From positions 186,001-250,000 of the forward strand of contig DRGL01000023.1 in NCBI GenBank assembly GCA_011050085.1: DNA of 64,000 nt, given 5' to 3'. The DNA is from Pricia antarctica (GTDB taxonomy: Bacteria > Bacteroidota > Bacteroidia > Flavobacteriales > Flavobacteriaceae). Of the stretch, positions 52,900-63,063 are shown one piece after another. Both the position numbers and the translations under genes were made by a program. The number at the start of each line of letters is the position of its first letter. The first letter of the stretch is position 1. The notes under the pieces are model-generated. The model worked only from the letters and a program-made list of their open reading frames with translations. It had not been told where the DNA came from and made no database searches.

Positions 52900-55800
52900 A
52901 TGAATCAACTAAACAACTTTGACACTCAAGTTACGCGAAAGAAAAGTGTCTTTTTTACACTATTTTTATTTTTCGGTACCATTGTATTCTCATCTGCCAT
53001 TGCGCAAACAACAGTTACTGGAACAGTATCCGATGGTTCGGGAACCCCATTACCCGGGGTAAGTGTTGTTATCGAAGGGACGGCCGTTGGCGTTTCCACC
53101 GATTTCGATGGTCTTTACTCTATAGATGTGGAAAATGATGATGCCGTATTATTATTCTCCTATATCGGCTTTTTAAAGCAGAGTGTTCCTGTAAATGGTC
53201 AAAACACCATTGATGTATCTTTAAAAGAAGACATTCAAAATCTAGAAGAAGTTGTAGTCGTAGGATATGGAACTCAAAAAAGGGCAACCGTTTCTGGAGC
53301 AGTAGCTTCGGTGAAAGGTGAAGAATTAACCAAATCGCCTACAGTCAATATTACCAACTCCCTTTCGGGAAGAGTTGCCGGACTCTTTGTACAACAAGCC
53401 AGTGCAGAACCTGGAAACGATGGTGCGACCATACGTATACGGGGATCAAACACGTACAACAATACAGGAGCTTTAGTAGTGGTCGATGGAATACCAGATA
53501 GAGATGGAGGTTTAGGCCGTATCAACCCCGCTGATATCGAAAGTATTTCTGTTCTAAAAGATGCTTCTGCAGCCATCTATGGTGCTAGGGCGGCCAACGG
53601 GGTTATTTTGGTGACTACAAAACGAGGCAAAACGGGAAAACCAAAAATTACCTATTCATCGCAGCAAGGATGGGCAGCACCTACCATAATCCCAGGAATG
53701 GCGAATGCTCCACAATATGCTGAAATGAGGAATGAGTTGGAAATCTATAATCTGCCAGTTGAAGAGTGGCAGCCCGCAACCACTGCATTTGCTACAGGGC
53801 AGGGTACCTATACCAGACCGGATGGTTCAACTAGGGATGCCATATTCACACAAGATGATCTTGAACTTTTTAGAAATGGTCAAGATCTTTGGGGCCATCC
53901 CGATACCGACTGGTTCAAAGAAACCTTAAAAAGGGGGTCTTCACAAGAAAAACATACCATGCAGCTTACCGGAGGTAGCGATAACTTTAATTACTTTACT
54001 TCTTTAGGCTATCTTAAACAAGATGCTTACTACAAAAGTTCTGCTACGGGTTACGAACAATATGACCTTCGAATCAATCTGGATGCGAAAATCAGCGAGG
54101 GTATCACTTTCAAAATTGGAGTATTGGGTAGGGAGGAAAAGCGCTTTTACCCTACTGAATCCGTTGATGCTATTTTTAGAATGTTAACCCGCGGAAGGCC
54201 TACCGAGCCAGCCTATTGGCCCAATGGGTTTCCTGGTCCGGATATTGAGAACGGACAACAACCTGTGGTAATTACTACCAATCAAACGGGCTATGACCGA
54301 GATATTAGGGATTATTTTCAATCCAATGCAACCTTGGATATTAAAATTCCATGGATCGATGGACTTACCTTACAGACTACCGCGGCGATTGATAAAAGTT
54401 TTAATAATAGAAAGGTATGGCGAACACCGTGGGAACTGTACACTTGGGATGGCGTAAATCGTAATGAATTAGGACTAACCCCCGTTCAAAGGGGTCCGGC
54501 TGAACCCAATTTAAGACAGTTTGCACAAAATCGTTTAAGCATTCTTCTAGGGGCCAACCTTCAGTATCAAAAATCATTTGGAGACCACAACGTTCTGCTT
54601 CTAGCTGGTACGAATAAAGAAACTAAAACCTACGAGGGCGTTGAGGCCTATCGCAGGTACTTTATTTCTCCGGTCATCGACGACCTTTTTGCAGGGGGTA
54701 ATGAAGAACAATTTATCGATGGTTCTTCAAACCGTGCATCCCGATTAAATTATTTTGGAAGGGTTTCGTATGATTTTCAAGAAAAATACCTAATGGAATT
54801 TTTATGGAGATACGATGGTTCTTACTTATTCCCTGAAGAGACCCGCTATGGCTTTTTTCCTGGATTTACTGCAGGCTGGGTAGTTACGAAAGAAAATTGG
54901 TTTGATGCTTCAGACAGTGATTCTTGGTTTAACTTTTTGAAATTAAGAGGCTCTTGGGGGCAGTTGGGTAATGATGCGTTTAACGACGATGAGTTTCCGC
55001 AAAACCAATTTTTGGCCACTTACGGCTTCGGAAACTATGTGGTTAATAATTCACTCGTAACCACTTTGAGCGAATCGACCGTTCCAAACCGTGGTATTAC
55101 TTGGGAAGTTGCTACCAACATTAACCTTGGATTTGATGCACGTTTTATAAAGAACAAATTAAACTTAGAGTTTGACTGGTTCCTGAATAAGAGAACCGAT
55201 ATTTTAACCACACCCTCGGCCTCTTTACCTGGATTATCAGGTATAACACCTCCTCGTCAGAATATTGGTGAGGTAGAAAACAAAGGTTTCGATTTTATTC
55301 TTGGCTGGAATGATTTAATTGGGGAAGACTTTCAATATGGGATTTCTATAAATGCAGGTTATGCCAAAAACAAGATTATTTTCAATGATGAAGCCGAAGG
55401 TTCTCCTGAATGGCAAAGACAGACCGGCAGAACTATTAATGCCCAGCTTATTTACGGCTATGACGGTGTGTTTGCTACCCAAGCGGATATCGATGCAGAG
55501 ACCCTAGACTATTCGTCCCTGACCAATAACCTGCGCCCGGGAGACATGAAAATTTTGGATTATGATGGTGATGGTGCCATTACACCTGATGACCGATATA
55601 GAAATGATAAAAACGCTAATCCCGTTCTACAAGGTGGGGTGAATTTAACCGCTAGTTATAAGAATTTTGACATCAGCATGTTATTCCAAGGGGCTTGGGG
55701 CGGCGAACTGTTCTTTAACTTTAGCGAAGCAGGAACCATCGGTAATTATTTAGAAAGAGATTATGAAAACCGCTGGACCGTCAATAATCCCAGTAGCGTA

Positions 55801-56082
55801 TATCCAAGAATTACAGATAGAGCAGATCAGTATTACAGTAATGGGAATACATATTGGAGAAACAACACCGATTACATGCGTCTAAAGAATTTCGAACTGG
55901 GCTATAATTTTCCAGGGGAAATAATTGGGCAACTCGGTCTAAGCAACTTAAGGTTTTATCTCAACGGTTCAAACTTGTTCACTTGGACGGATGCCATATT
56001 CGATCCTGAAGGTTTGAATACTGCCGGTAGGGATTATCCAGTTTCCAAAATTTTTAGCGCCGGATTTTCAGTATCATTCTAA
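52900..56082 (+). CDS. SusC/RagA-family TonB-linked outer-membrane protein
   Basis: 1060 residues. Signal peptide ending SSAIAQ, carboxypeptidase-regulatory-like domain (TVTGTVSDGSGTPLPGVSVV to about residue 110), the SusC-type TonB box EEVVVVGYGTQKR, plug with VDGIPDRDGGLGRINPADIE and VLKDASAAIYGARAANGVIL, and a large barrel with the C-terminal GLNTAGRDYPVSKIFSAGFS and VSF. Forms the pore under the SusD lid to import oligosaccharides or peptides. Followed 34 bases later by susD. A TACTTTCG, one mismatch from the -7 consensus, lies at 52863-52870. Confidence 0.95.
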   Translation: MNQLNNFDTQVTRKKSVFFTLFLFFGTIVFSSAIAQTTVTGTVSDGSGTPLPGVSVVIEGTAVGVSTDFDGLYSIDVENDDAVLLFSYIGFLKQSVPVNGQNTIDVSLKEDIQNLEEVVVVGYGTQKRATVSGAVASVKGEELTKSPTVNITNSLSGRVAGLFVQQASAEPGNDGATIRIRGSNTYNNTGALVVVDGIPDRDGGLGRINPADIESISVLKDASAAIYGARAANGVILVTTKRGKTGKPKITYSSQQGWAAPTIIPGMANAPQYAEMRNELEIYNLPVEEWQPATTAFATGQGTYTRPDGSTRDAIFTQDDLELFRNGQDLWGHPDTDWFKETLKRGSSQEKHTMQLTGGSDNFNYFTSLGYLKQDAYYKSSATGYEQYDLRINLDAKISEGITFKIGVLGREEKRFYPTESVDAIFRMLTRGRPTEPAYWPNGFPGPDIENGQQPVVITTNQTGYDRDIRDYFQSNATLDIKIPWIDGLTLQTTAAIDKSFNNRKVWRTPWELYTWDGVNRNELGLTPVQRGPAEPNLRQFAQNRLSILLGANLQYQKSFGDHNVLLLAGTNKETKTYEGVEAYRRYFISPVIDDLFAGGNEEQFIDGSSNRASRLNYFGRVSYDFQEKYLMEFLWRYDGSYLFPEETRYGFFPGFTAGWVVTKENWFDASDSDSWFNFLKLRGSWGQLGNDAFNDDEFPQNQFLATYGFGNYVVNNSLVTTLSESTVPNRGITWEVATNINLGFDARFIKNKLNLEFDWFLNKRTDILTTPSASLPGLSGITPPRQNIGEVENKGFDFILGWNDLIGEDFQYGISINAGYAKNKIIFNDEAEGSPEWQRQTGRTINAQLIYGYDGVFATQADIDAETLDYSSLTNNLRPGDMKILDYDGDGAITPDDRYRNDKNANPVLQGGVNLTASYKNFDISMLFQGAWGGELFFNFSEAGTIGNYLERDYENRWTVNNPSSVYPRITDRADQYYSNGNTYWRNNTDYMRLKNFELGYNFPGEIIGQLGLSNLRFYLNGSNLFTWTDAIFDPEGLNTAGRDYPVSKIFSAGFSVSF

Positions 56083-56116
56083 AAATCAGTATATTTCAAA
56101 GAAAAAAACGACAACT

Positions 56117-57964
56117 ATGAGAAATTCTATTAAAAAATGGGTCTTGGTTCTGCCAGTACTAATTGCCGTGGCGTGCAACGATGATTTTACGAGTATTACC
56201 CCATTGAGCCAAGTTGCAGACGAAAGCGTATGGTCTGATGCCGGTCTTGCGGAAGCGGCGGTAACCGGAGTATATAATGGCCTTGGGGCAGGTGGACTAG
56301 ACGAACAAATGTTAGCGTCATTGACCGATGAGGCTGTTTTCACCCATACAGGGCGTGGTATAAATACCATAAACGAATCACGGGCGAATTCAGCGGATAC
56401 AGGCTGGGTGAATAACACCTGGGATTGGAACAACATGTACGGCTTCATAAGGGATGCGAATCTAGCCATTACCAAATTGGCCGAAGGAAATATCGATGAT
56501 CCGGAATTGGTGAATCGACTTTTAGGAGAAGCTCATTTTCTTAGGGCTTACTATTACCAACAACTTTTACGATTTTACGGCGGAGTTCCCTTGATTTCCG
56601 AACCTTTGGAACTGGATTCGGATTATAATTTACCCCGAAACTCATTTGCAGAAACTGTCGATTTTATTGTAGCTGACTGCGATATGGCCTTTGACCTGCT
56701 TGATGGCCGCAATTTAGATTCCGGCCGTGCAAATCCTACAGTGGCCTTGGCCCTGAAGGCACGAGTACTCTTATATGCTGCAAGTGACTTACACGATTAC
56801 CCTACGGCTTCAGGTAACTCAGATGTTTTAGCTAGTTATTCGAATCCTGAATTGATTGCTTATACTTCAGGCGATCAGCAACAGCGATGGACAGTAGCAC
56901 GTGACGCAGCAAGGGCAGCACTCGATTATTCAACGGCAGGCTACATGTTCGGTTTAAACGCACCAGTTTCTTTTGAAGAGGCTCAGCAAAATTATAGCGA
57001 TATTTATCTAGCTCGTAATGGCGGGGAGAATGATATTATTTGGGGTCGACAATATATAGAAGCGCAAGGACCCGGACGTCAAATCGGACTTTTCAACGGC
57101 CCGAACGGTTACCATAACTGGGCAGGTAACGCTCCAATCCAAAATTTGGTAGATGATTATGCTATGATGGATGGTACTGAGTTTGATTGGAACAACCCAG
57201 ATCAAGCCAGCGCACCTTACGATAACAGGGAAGCTCGATTTTATGCGACGGTTCTATACGATGGTGCTGAATGGAAACCTCGACCTTCCGACGTTGCAGA
57301 AAGAGATCCTGCCAATGAGATACAGACCGGACAATATGATGTTGTTGACGGTGGAGAGATAATCACACATTTTGGACTCGATACCCGTCAAGGCCCAGTA
57401 GAAGATTGGAACGGTACACGAACCGGATATTATATTAAAAAATTCATCAACCCTGATCCCGATTTTGTAGATCAGACCGGGTTTCAAACCATACCATGGC
57501 CCTTTTTTAGGCAAACTAGCCTTGTACTTAACTATATAGAAACACTATTGGAAACCGGAGATGAAGCGGAGGCCATAAATTGGCTAAACCAAATACGTTT
57601 CAGGGTGGGCCTTCCTGCGGTCACTGCTTCTGGTGATGAATTAATGGATGTTTACAGAAACGAAAGGCGGCTTGAACTTGTCTATGAAGAACATCGATAC
57701 CACGACGCAAGAAGGTGGATGATTGCCCCAAATACCTTGGGTGCGACCGCAGAAGGAATAAAAATTACAGGTACTTTACGTCCCGGAACAAATGTCTCAA
57801 CGTATCAATATGATCCTGAGAACTATAATTATTCATATGTACCTACTGCAGTTGACCCAGGTTTTGAAAATCGCTTATGGTTAGATAAAACGTATTTCGT
57901 ACCTATCAGAATTGCCGAACTAAATGCGGATACAGCCTTGATTCAGAACCCTGGATACGATTAA
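56117..57964 (+). CDS. SusD/RagB-family nutrient-binding lipoprotein
   Basis: 615 residues: lipobox VLPVLIAVACNDD, then the SusD fold with TPR-like helices (GEAHFLRAYYYQQLLRFYGG, VPLISEPLELDSDYNLPRNS) and the family's C-terminal block (LIYTEVLLE-like VLNYIETLLETGDEAEAINW, LNQIRFRVGLPA and NERRLELVYEEHRYHDARRW). Surface lid of the SusCD importer. Substrate cannot be read from sequence and no CAZyme is in the operon. A hairpin separates it from the next gene. Confidence 0.95.
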   Translation: MRNSIKKWVLVLPVLIAVACNDDFTSITPLSQVADESVWSDAGLAEAAVTGVYNGLGAGGLDEQMLASLTDEAVFTHTGRGINTINESRANSADTGWVNNTWDWNNMYGFIRDANLAITKLAEGNIDDPELVNRLLGEAHFLRAYYYQQLLRFYGGVPLISEPLELDSDYNLPRNSFAETVDFIVADCDMAFDLLDGRNLDSGRANPTVALALKARVLLYAASDLHDYPTASGNSDVLASYSNPELIAYTSGDQQQRWTVARDAARAALDYSTAGYMFGLNAPVSFEEAQQNYSDIYLARNGGENDIIWGRQYIEAQGPGRQIGLFNGPNGYHNWAGNAPIQNLVDDYAMMDGTEFDWNNPDQASAPYDNREARFYATVLYDGAEWKPRPSDVAERDPANEIQTGQYDVVDGGEIITHFGLDTRQGPVEDWNGTRTGYYIKKFINPDPDFVDQTGFQTIPWPFFRQTSLVLNYIETLLETGDEAEAINWLNQIRFRVGLPAVTASGDELMDVYRNERRLELVYEEHRYHDARRWMIAPNTLGATAEGIKITGTLRPGTNVSTYQYDPENYNYSYVPTAVDPGFENRLWLDKTYFVPIRIAELNADTALIQNPGYD

Positions 57965-57986
57965 TAGACCATACTAACCAATTTTA

Positions 57987-58020
57987 AAAGATTCTATCCT
58001 TCTCGAGGGATAGAATCTTT
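57987..58020 (+). terminator. Intercistronic hairpin between susD and the VCBS-repeat gene
   Basis: 13-bp perfect inverted repeat (AAAGATTCTATCC with GGATAGAATCTTT) around an eight-base loop, ending in a T-rich but interrupted run. It stands 23 bases after the susD stop and 14 before the next ATG, so it may act as a partial terminator or as an mRNA-stabilising stem that lowers expression of the third gene. Confidence 0.6.
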
Positions 58021-58034
58021 ATCTTTATAGGCCT

Positions 58035-61000
58035 ATGAAAAAACATGATATTTATGCTTTTTTAGGTATAGTTTTAGTGCTTATAAGTATCGGCGGCTGT
58101 ATAAGCGATCAAGCAAAATCTTCTGAAAGTCCAAAAGAAGAACAATCCCAAAAAACCGTTCCTCCTTTATTCACGTTACTAGCGCCAAATCAAACAGGGA
58201 TTAACTTTCAGAATACCCTCACCGAAAATTTAAATGCTAATGTGCTTGTATACGAATATCTATACAACGGTGGAGGGGTTGCCACAGGCGATTTCAACGG
58301 CAATGGCAAACAGGATATATATTTTACGTCCAATATGGGCGAAAACAAATTTTATATCAATTTGGGCGATATGAAATTTGAAGATGTGACGGCCATCTCA
58401 AAAGTTTCAGGAAGGGCCGGACCATGGAAAACAGGTATTTCAGCCGCGGATGTGAACGGTGACGGAAAATTAGATCTTTACTTATGCTATTCAGGCGTAC
58501 TCCCTGATCCAAAGAGAAAAAATCAGTTGTTCATAAACATGGGTAACGATTCCAATAATATCCCCATTTTTGAGGAAAAAGCCACTGAATTTGGTCTTGA
58601 CAGTCCGGCCTATAGCAATCAAGGATATTTCTTTGATTATGACGAAGATGGTGACCTTGATATGCTTTTACTGAATCACAATCCGAAATCACTACCCGTT
58701 CTCAACGAATTCAGCACAAAAGAATTTCTTAAAAAAGACGACCCGTTACAAGGGCTGCGATTGTATCAACAAAATAAAGGCACATTTACAGATGTAACCA
58801 TTTCGGCGGGAATCAGTGGCTCGGCATTGAGTTATGGCCTCGGCATAGGCATCAGTGATGTGAATAATGATGGTTGGGTAGATTTTTATGTTTCTAACGA
58901 TTACACCATACCGGATTATCTCTATATAAACAATAGAGATGGAACTTTTACCAATCAACTCCAAGAGGATATAAGACATACAAGTCATTTCTCTATGGGT
59001 AATGATATCGCCGATATCAACAATGATGGAAATCCAGATATAATCACGTTGGATATGTTGCCCGAAGATAACCGCCGGCAGAAATTACTTATGGCGCCAG
59101 ATAATTACGAAAAATTCGATTTGAATGTGCGCAGCGGTTTCCATTACCAATATATGCGTAATATGTTGCAATTGAACAATGGAAACGGAACCTTCAGCGA
59201 AACAGGTCAATTATCGGGGATATCAAATACAGATTGGAGTTGGGCCGCCTTGCTAGCAGATTTTCAAAATGACGGTCTAAAAGACCTCTTCGTCACAAAC
59301 GGTTACTATCGCGACTATACCAATTTGGATTTCATAAATTATATGGAAAACTATGTTAAGTCAAGAGGGCGGTTAAGACGCGAAGACGTTCTTGAGATAA
59401 TTAAGAAAATGCCATCGTCTAATTTGACGAACTATATGTTCATTAACAAAAATGGCACTTCCTTCGCCAATGAAACGAAAAAATTAGGTCTTGACCAACC
59501 GGCAAATAGCAACGGTGCCGCCTACGCAGATTTAGACAATGATGGCGATTTAGACCTGATTGTGAACAATATTAATACATCGGCATTTATTTATAGAAAC
59601 GAAACACAGAAACGAGGGAAAAAGTTCTTGCAAATACAGCTGAACGGGGCTGAAATGAATACCCAAGGAATAGGGTCAAAGGTCACCATCTTTTATAATG
59701 GAAAAAAACAGACTCTTGAACAAATGCCAACCAAGGGATATCTTTCTACGGTTTCACCCATTCTTAATTTTGGTCTGAGTAATGAATCGAAAGTCGATTC
59801 ACTTTTAGTTCAATGGAACACTGGCAAAAGACAAAAGTTAGTAAACCTTGATGTCGATCAACTGGTAATTTTGAAAGAAAGTAACGCCGAAAAAGAAAAA
59901 GCAAAACCACATATTCAAAAAACTTGGTTTACAAAAGTTCCATCCCCTATTGCCTATTCCAATATGGCACCTAAAACCAATGATTTCAAGCGCCAATCGT
60001 TATTGCTGGCCCAACAATCCTACTCAGGACCATGCATGGCAAAAGGGGATTTCAACAATGATGGTTCCGAGGATGTCTTCATAGGAGGCTCAAAAGGGCA
60101 AAGCGCAGAATTATTTCTACAAACCAAGAATAAAAAATTTCAGAGACAATCGGTGCCGGCCTTTGAAGAAGATAAAGACAGCCATGACACCGATATAGCG
60201 ATTTTCGATGCCAATGCTGATGGCAACCTTGATCTTTATGTCACTAGCGGGGGTTATCATGATTATAAAGAAAATGACCCCCGACTGCAAGACCGATTAT
60301 ATATAGGAGACGGACAAGGAAATTTTACGAAAAAAACGCTCGCCTTACCTAAAATGTACAGTAGTACAAGTTCCGTTAGTTCAAATGACATAAATGGCGA
60401 TGGGCATATTGACCTGTTTGTTGGTGGAAGAGTGGTGCCGGGAAGGTATCCCGAAACACCCCGGAGTAGTATATTGATGAACGATGGAAGCGGAAATTTT
60501 ACCGATCAAACTAAAGCGATAGCACCTGAGTTAGAATATTTTGGTATGATAACCGATGCGGTTTGGACCGATGTAAACGGTGATACCTCAGACGACCTAA
60601 TCGTAATAGGTGAATGGGCTCCGATTTCGGTCTTTATCAATACATCAGGAAGTTTGGAAAATGACACCTCTACCTACTTTGAAAATAGGTATAGCGGTTG
60701 GTGGAACACTATTGAAGTAAATGATTTTAATGCCGATGGAAAGCCAGATTTCATCGTAGGGAATATGGGTATTAATACTCAATTCGAAGTTTCCGAAAAT
60801 GAAACGGCTGAACTTTTATACGACGATTTTGATACCAATGGATCGGTTGATCCCTTGTTTAGTTATTATATAAATGGGAAAAGATATCCATACGCCACAA
60901 GGGACGAAATTTTAGGTCAATTGGCAAGCCTACGTTCAAAATATCCAAGTTATGAGAGTTATGCCGACGCTACCTTGGAAGACATTTTATCAAAGGACAA

Positions 61001-61418
61001 ATTATCCAAAGCCAAACGGTTCACTGCAAATAGGATGGAGACAACGCTCTTTATGAGTACTCAGAAAGACAATTATACCATTGGGTCTTTGCCAATTCAA
61101 GCACAATACTCACCGGTTTATAACGTGACTGTTTCAGACTTTAACGGAGATGGAAATTCCGATATGATTCTATTCGGTAATAATCATCATTTTAAATTGC
61201 GAATGGGAAGGTTCGATGCCAATTACGGCGAACTATTGCTTGGAGACGGCAATGGAAGTTTTGAATATATAGATCAAACCGAATCAGGATTGAACGTACG
61301 GGGCGAGATTCGTAGTTCTCTTTTCATCGACGACTTGTTGATTTTAGGTAGCGTAGGAGAATCTCTGAAGGCCTACAAAAACTTAAGGTCGCCAGATTAC
61401 TTAGCCAATGTCAAATAA
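58035..61418 (+). CDS. VCBS/FG-GAP-repeat lipoprotein with ASPIC/UnbV domain (CRTAC1-like)
   Basis: 1127 residues. Lipobox LISIGGC, then about seven Ca-binding FG-GAP/VCBS units (GDFNGNGKQDIYF, ADVNGDGKLDLYL, SDVNNDGWVDFYV, ADLDNDGDLDLIV and others). An ASPIC/UnbV domain lies at about 530-615 (RGKKFLQIQLNGAEMNTQGI and LSNESKVDSLLVQWNTGKRQ). Six more repeats follow (GDFNNDGSEDVFI through SDFNGDGNSDMILFG). The two halves form two beta-propellers. Such proteins commonly follow susCD genes in marine Flavobacteriia and are assumed to bind a carbohydrate or partner at the surface; the function is not established. Confidence 0.9.
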   Translation: MKKHDIYAFLGIVLVLISIGGCISDQAKSSESPKEEQSQKTVPPLFTLLAPNQTGINFQNTLTENLNANVLVYEYLYNGGGVATGDFNGNGKQDIYFTSNMGENKFYINLGDMKFEDVTAISKVSGRAGPWKTGISAADVNGDGKLDLYLCYSGVLPDPKRKNQLFINMGNDSNNIPIFEEKATEFGLDSPAYSNQGYFFDYDEDGDLDMLLLNHNPKSLPVLNEFSTKEFLKKDDPLQGLRLYQQNKGTFTDVTISAGISGSALSYGLGIGISDVNNDGWVDFYVSNDYTIPDYLYINNRDGTFTNQLQEDIRHTSHFSMGNDIADINNDGNPDIITLDMLPEDNRRQKLLMAPDNYEKFDLNVRSGFHYQYMRNMLQLNNGNGTFSETGQLSGISNTDWSWAALLADFQNDGLKDLFVTNGYYRDYTNLDFINYMENYVKSRGRLRREDVLEIIKKMPSSNLTNYMFINKNGTSFANETKKLGLDQPANSNGAAYADLDNDGDLDLIVNNINTSAFIYRNETQKRGKKFLQIQLNGAEMNTQGIGSKVTIFYNGKKQTLEQMPTKGYLSTVSPILNFGLSNESKVDSLLVQWNTGKRQKLVNLDVDQLVILKESNAEKEKAKPHIQKTWFTKVPSPIAYSNMAPKTNDFKRQSLLLAQQSYSGPCMAKGDFNNDGSEDVFIGGSKGQSAELFLQTKNKKFQRQSVPAFEEDKDSHDTDIAIFDANADGNLDLYVTSGGYHDYKENDPRLQDRLYIGDGQGNFTKKTLALPKMYSSTSSVSSNDINGDGHIDLFVGGRVVPGRYPETPRSSILMNDGSGNFTDQTKAIAPELEYFGMITDAVWTDVNGDTSDDLIVIGEWAPISVFINTSGSLENDTSTYFENRYSGWWNTIEVNDFNADGKPDFIVGNMGINTQFEVSENETAELLYDDFDTNGSVDPLFSYYINGKRYPYATRDEILGQLASLRSKYPSYESYADATLEDILSKDKLSKAKRFTANRMETTLFMSTQKDNYTIGSLPIQAQYSPVYNVTVSDFNGDGNSDMILFGNNHHFKLRMGRFDANYGELLLGDGNGSFEYIDQTESGLNVRGEIRSSLFIDDLLILGSVGESLKAYKNLRSPDYLANVK

Positions 61419-61624
61419 GAATATCTTTTAAGACGGAAAGATCTAACAAAAAGATAGGTCGACCAATCCTATTCATTTGTAATGATTTAACTGTCTGAAG
61501 TCATTTCATAGTCTCAAGTTTGACTAGGGCTATTCTTATTCATACTTAATTTCAATCGTCCCGGCTCAAAAATTAAAGTTTTCTTTGATTTGAACTTCAA
61601 GAAAGTGGAGTGCAATATATCCAT

Positions 61625-61883
61625 TTAGAATGCTCCCAAAGAGAAGGCCGCTATATATGGAATATCAATACCGATAAACCCGAATAAAAATGTATCATCC
61701 ATGAGAACATCATTTCGCAAATTTCGAATGCAATATCATTAAGATGTGCGCCATTCAAAATATATTCTTTGCCTTTGAAATATACGTGGGCATAGTGTTG
61801 AACCTATCATAGCCTAACAACTCAAGAGAGTTTTCCACTAACAATTCACGAAATTGATTTTTTATCTTTATCCTTTGGTCAAA
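61625..61883 (-). pseudogene. Possible degraded ORF
   Basis: Minus-strand pieces in three frames that read as one protein: FDQRIKIKNQFRELLVENSL and ELLGYDRFNTMPTYISKAK, then YFKGKEYILNGAHLNDIAFE, then NDVLMDDTFLFGFIGIDIPY and IAAFSLGAF with a stop. Two frameshifts would be needed. The good residue composition of each piece suggests former coding, but I recognise no family. The rest of the spacer from 61419 to 61934 shows nothing. Confidence 0.35.
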
Positions 61884-61934
61884 GATGTAACAAAGCTTGC
61901 ATAAAAATCTTGGCATTCGCATTCGCAATGTTAC

Positions 61935-62909
61935 TTAGACCTCTCGTCCCATCAACTGCTTTCCGAAACCTCGCAATATTTCTTTCTTTTCTTCAGAAAT
62001 TTCCAGTTCGCCCAAAACCTTAAAGGCCTTATCCGTATACTCGGCAATGGCAACTTGGGTGAATTTCGCCGCACCACTTTCCATAAATATTCTTTTGATG
62101 GTTTTTATTTTGGCCGATGGTTCTTCGGGCTGTATAGAATACATATCTAACAGTTCTTTCTTTTGAAGCACTGACCCTTGTTCGAGAACTTTCAGGTAAA
62201 GCACCGTTTTTTTATTCTCGATAATGTCGCCACCGACCTGCTTTCCAAACGTTTTGGGGTCTCCAAAGGCATCAAGATAATCGTCTTGCAATTGAAAGGC
62301 AATCCCCAGATTCAGTCCGAAATTATAGATTTTGCTTTGACACGCGTCGGAAGCCTTGGCTATAATACCTCCCATTTTAAGAGCTGCGGCTACAAGTACC
62401 GCAGTTTTATAGGTTATCATTGTCAGGTATTCCGAAAGTGTCACGTCATCTCGATTTTCAAAATCGATATCGTATTGCTGGCCTTCACAAACCTGTAGCG
62501 CTGTCGTGCTGAACAATTGGGCCAAACGTCGAAATTGATCTGCTTCATAGTTTTCGAAAAGTTGATAAGCGGTAATCAACATGGCATCACCGGATAGTAT
62601 TCCTGTATTGACGTCCCACCTTTCGTGAACGGTCGCTTGCCCCCTCCGTAAAGGCGCCGCATCCATAATATCATCATGCACCAATGAAAAATTGTGGAAG
62701 ACTTCTATCGCCAGAGCAGCATTGAGGGATTCTTTAAAATCCTTATTAAAAATTTCAGTTGCCAAAAGGGTCAAAACGGGCCTCAAGCGTTTACCGCCTA
62801 GATTTAAAATGTAGGTTATAGGCTCATAGAGATTAACGGGTTCCCTGACCTGGGAGTTCTCCTTGAGATAAGAAATAAACGCACTGCGGTAGAAGTCGAT
62901 AGATTGCAT
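61935..62909 (-). CDS. Polyprenyl diphosphate synthase (FPP/GGPP-type)
   Basis: 324 residues from the ATG at 62909 (62918 is an alternative). Trans-prenyltransferase with both aspartate-rich motifs: DDIMD in SLVHDDIMDAAPLRRGQATV and DDYLD in FQLQDDYLDAFGDPKTFGKQ; GGKRLRPVL near residue 30 is the IPP-binding part. Makes C15-C20 or longer diphosphates for carotenoids, quinones and undecaprenol. Residues before the first motif (IEVFHNFSLVHDD: Phe at -3) fit a medium-chain enzyme. Its own -7 box is at 62932-62939. Confidence 0.94.
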   Translation of the reverse strand: MQSIDFYRSAFISYLKENSQVREPVNLYEPITYILNLGGKRLRPVLTLLATEIFNKDFKESLNAALAIEVFHNFSLVHDDIMDAAPLRRGQATVHERWDVNTGILSGDAMLITAYQLFENYEADQFRRLAQLFSTTALQVCEGQQYDIDFENRDDVTLSEYLTMITYKTAVLVAAALKMGGIIAKASDACQSKIYNFGLNLGIAFQLQDDYLDAFGDPKTFGKQVGGDIIENKKTVLYLKVLEQGSVLQKKELLDMYSIQPEEPSAKIKTIKRIFMESGAAKFTQVAIAEYTDKAFKVLGELEISEEKKEILRGFGKQLMGREV

Positions 62910-62931
62910 TGGAGCCATTTATGAAATTCAT

Positions 62932-62939
62932 CAAAAATA
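62932..62939 (-). promoter_or_regulatory. -7 box (TATTTTTG) for the prenyl synthase gene
   Basis: Exact TAnnTTTG on the minus strand, 22 bases before the ATG at 62909 (13 before 62918). Confidence 0.5.
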
Positions 62940-63009
62940 CATTCTATTTATAAAAAAACATTCCCGATTCTACTTTACCATTCGAATAATAGATAGAATA
63001 AAAATGCAA

Positions 63010-63017
63010 TAGTTTTG
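63010..63017 (+). promoter_or_regulatory. -7 box (TAGTTTTG) for the sigma-factor gene
   Basis: Exact TAnnTTTG, 46 bases upstream of the ATG at 63064. Confidence 0.45.
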
Positions 63018-63063
63018 AAAACTATCGTCCTTACTGTTGAGCACCAGTAATAAAAACGCTTTA

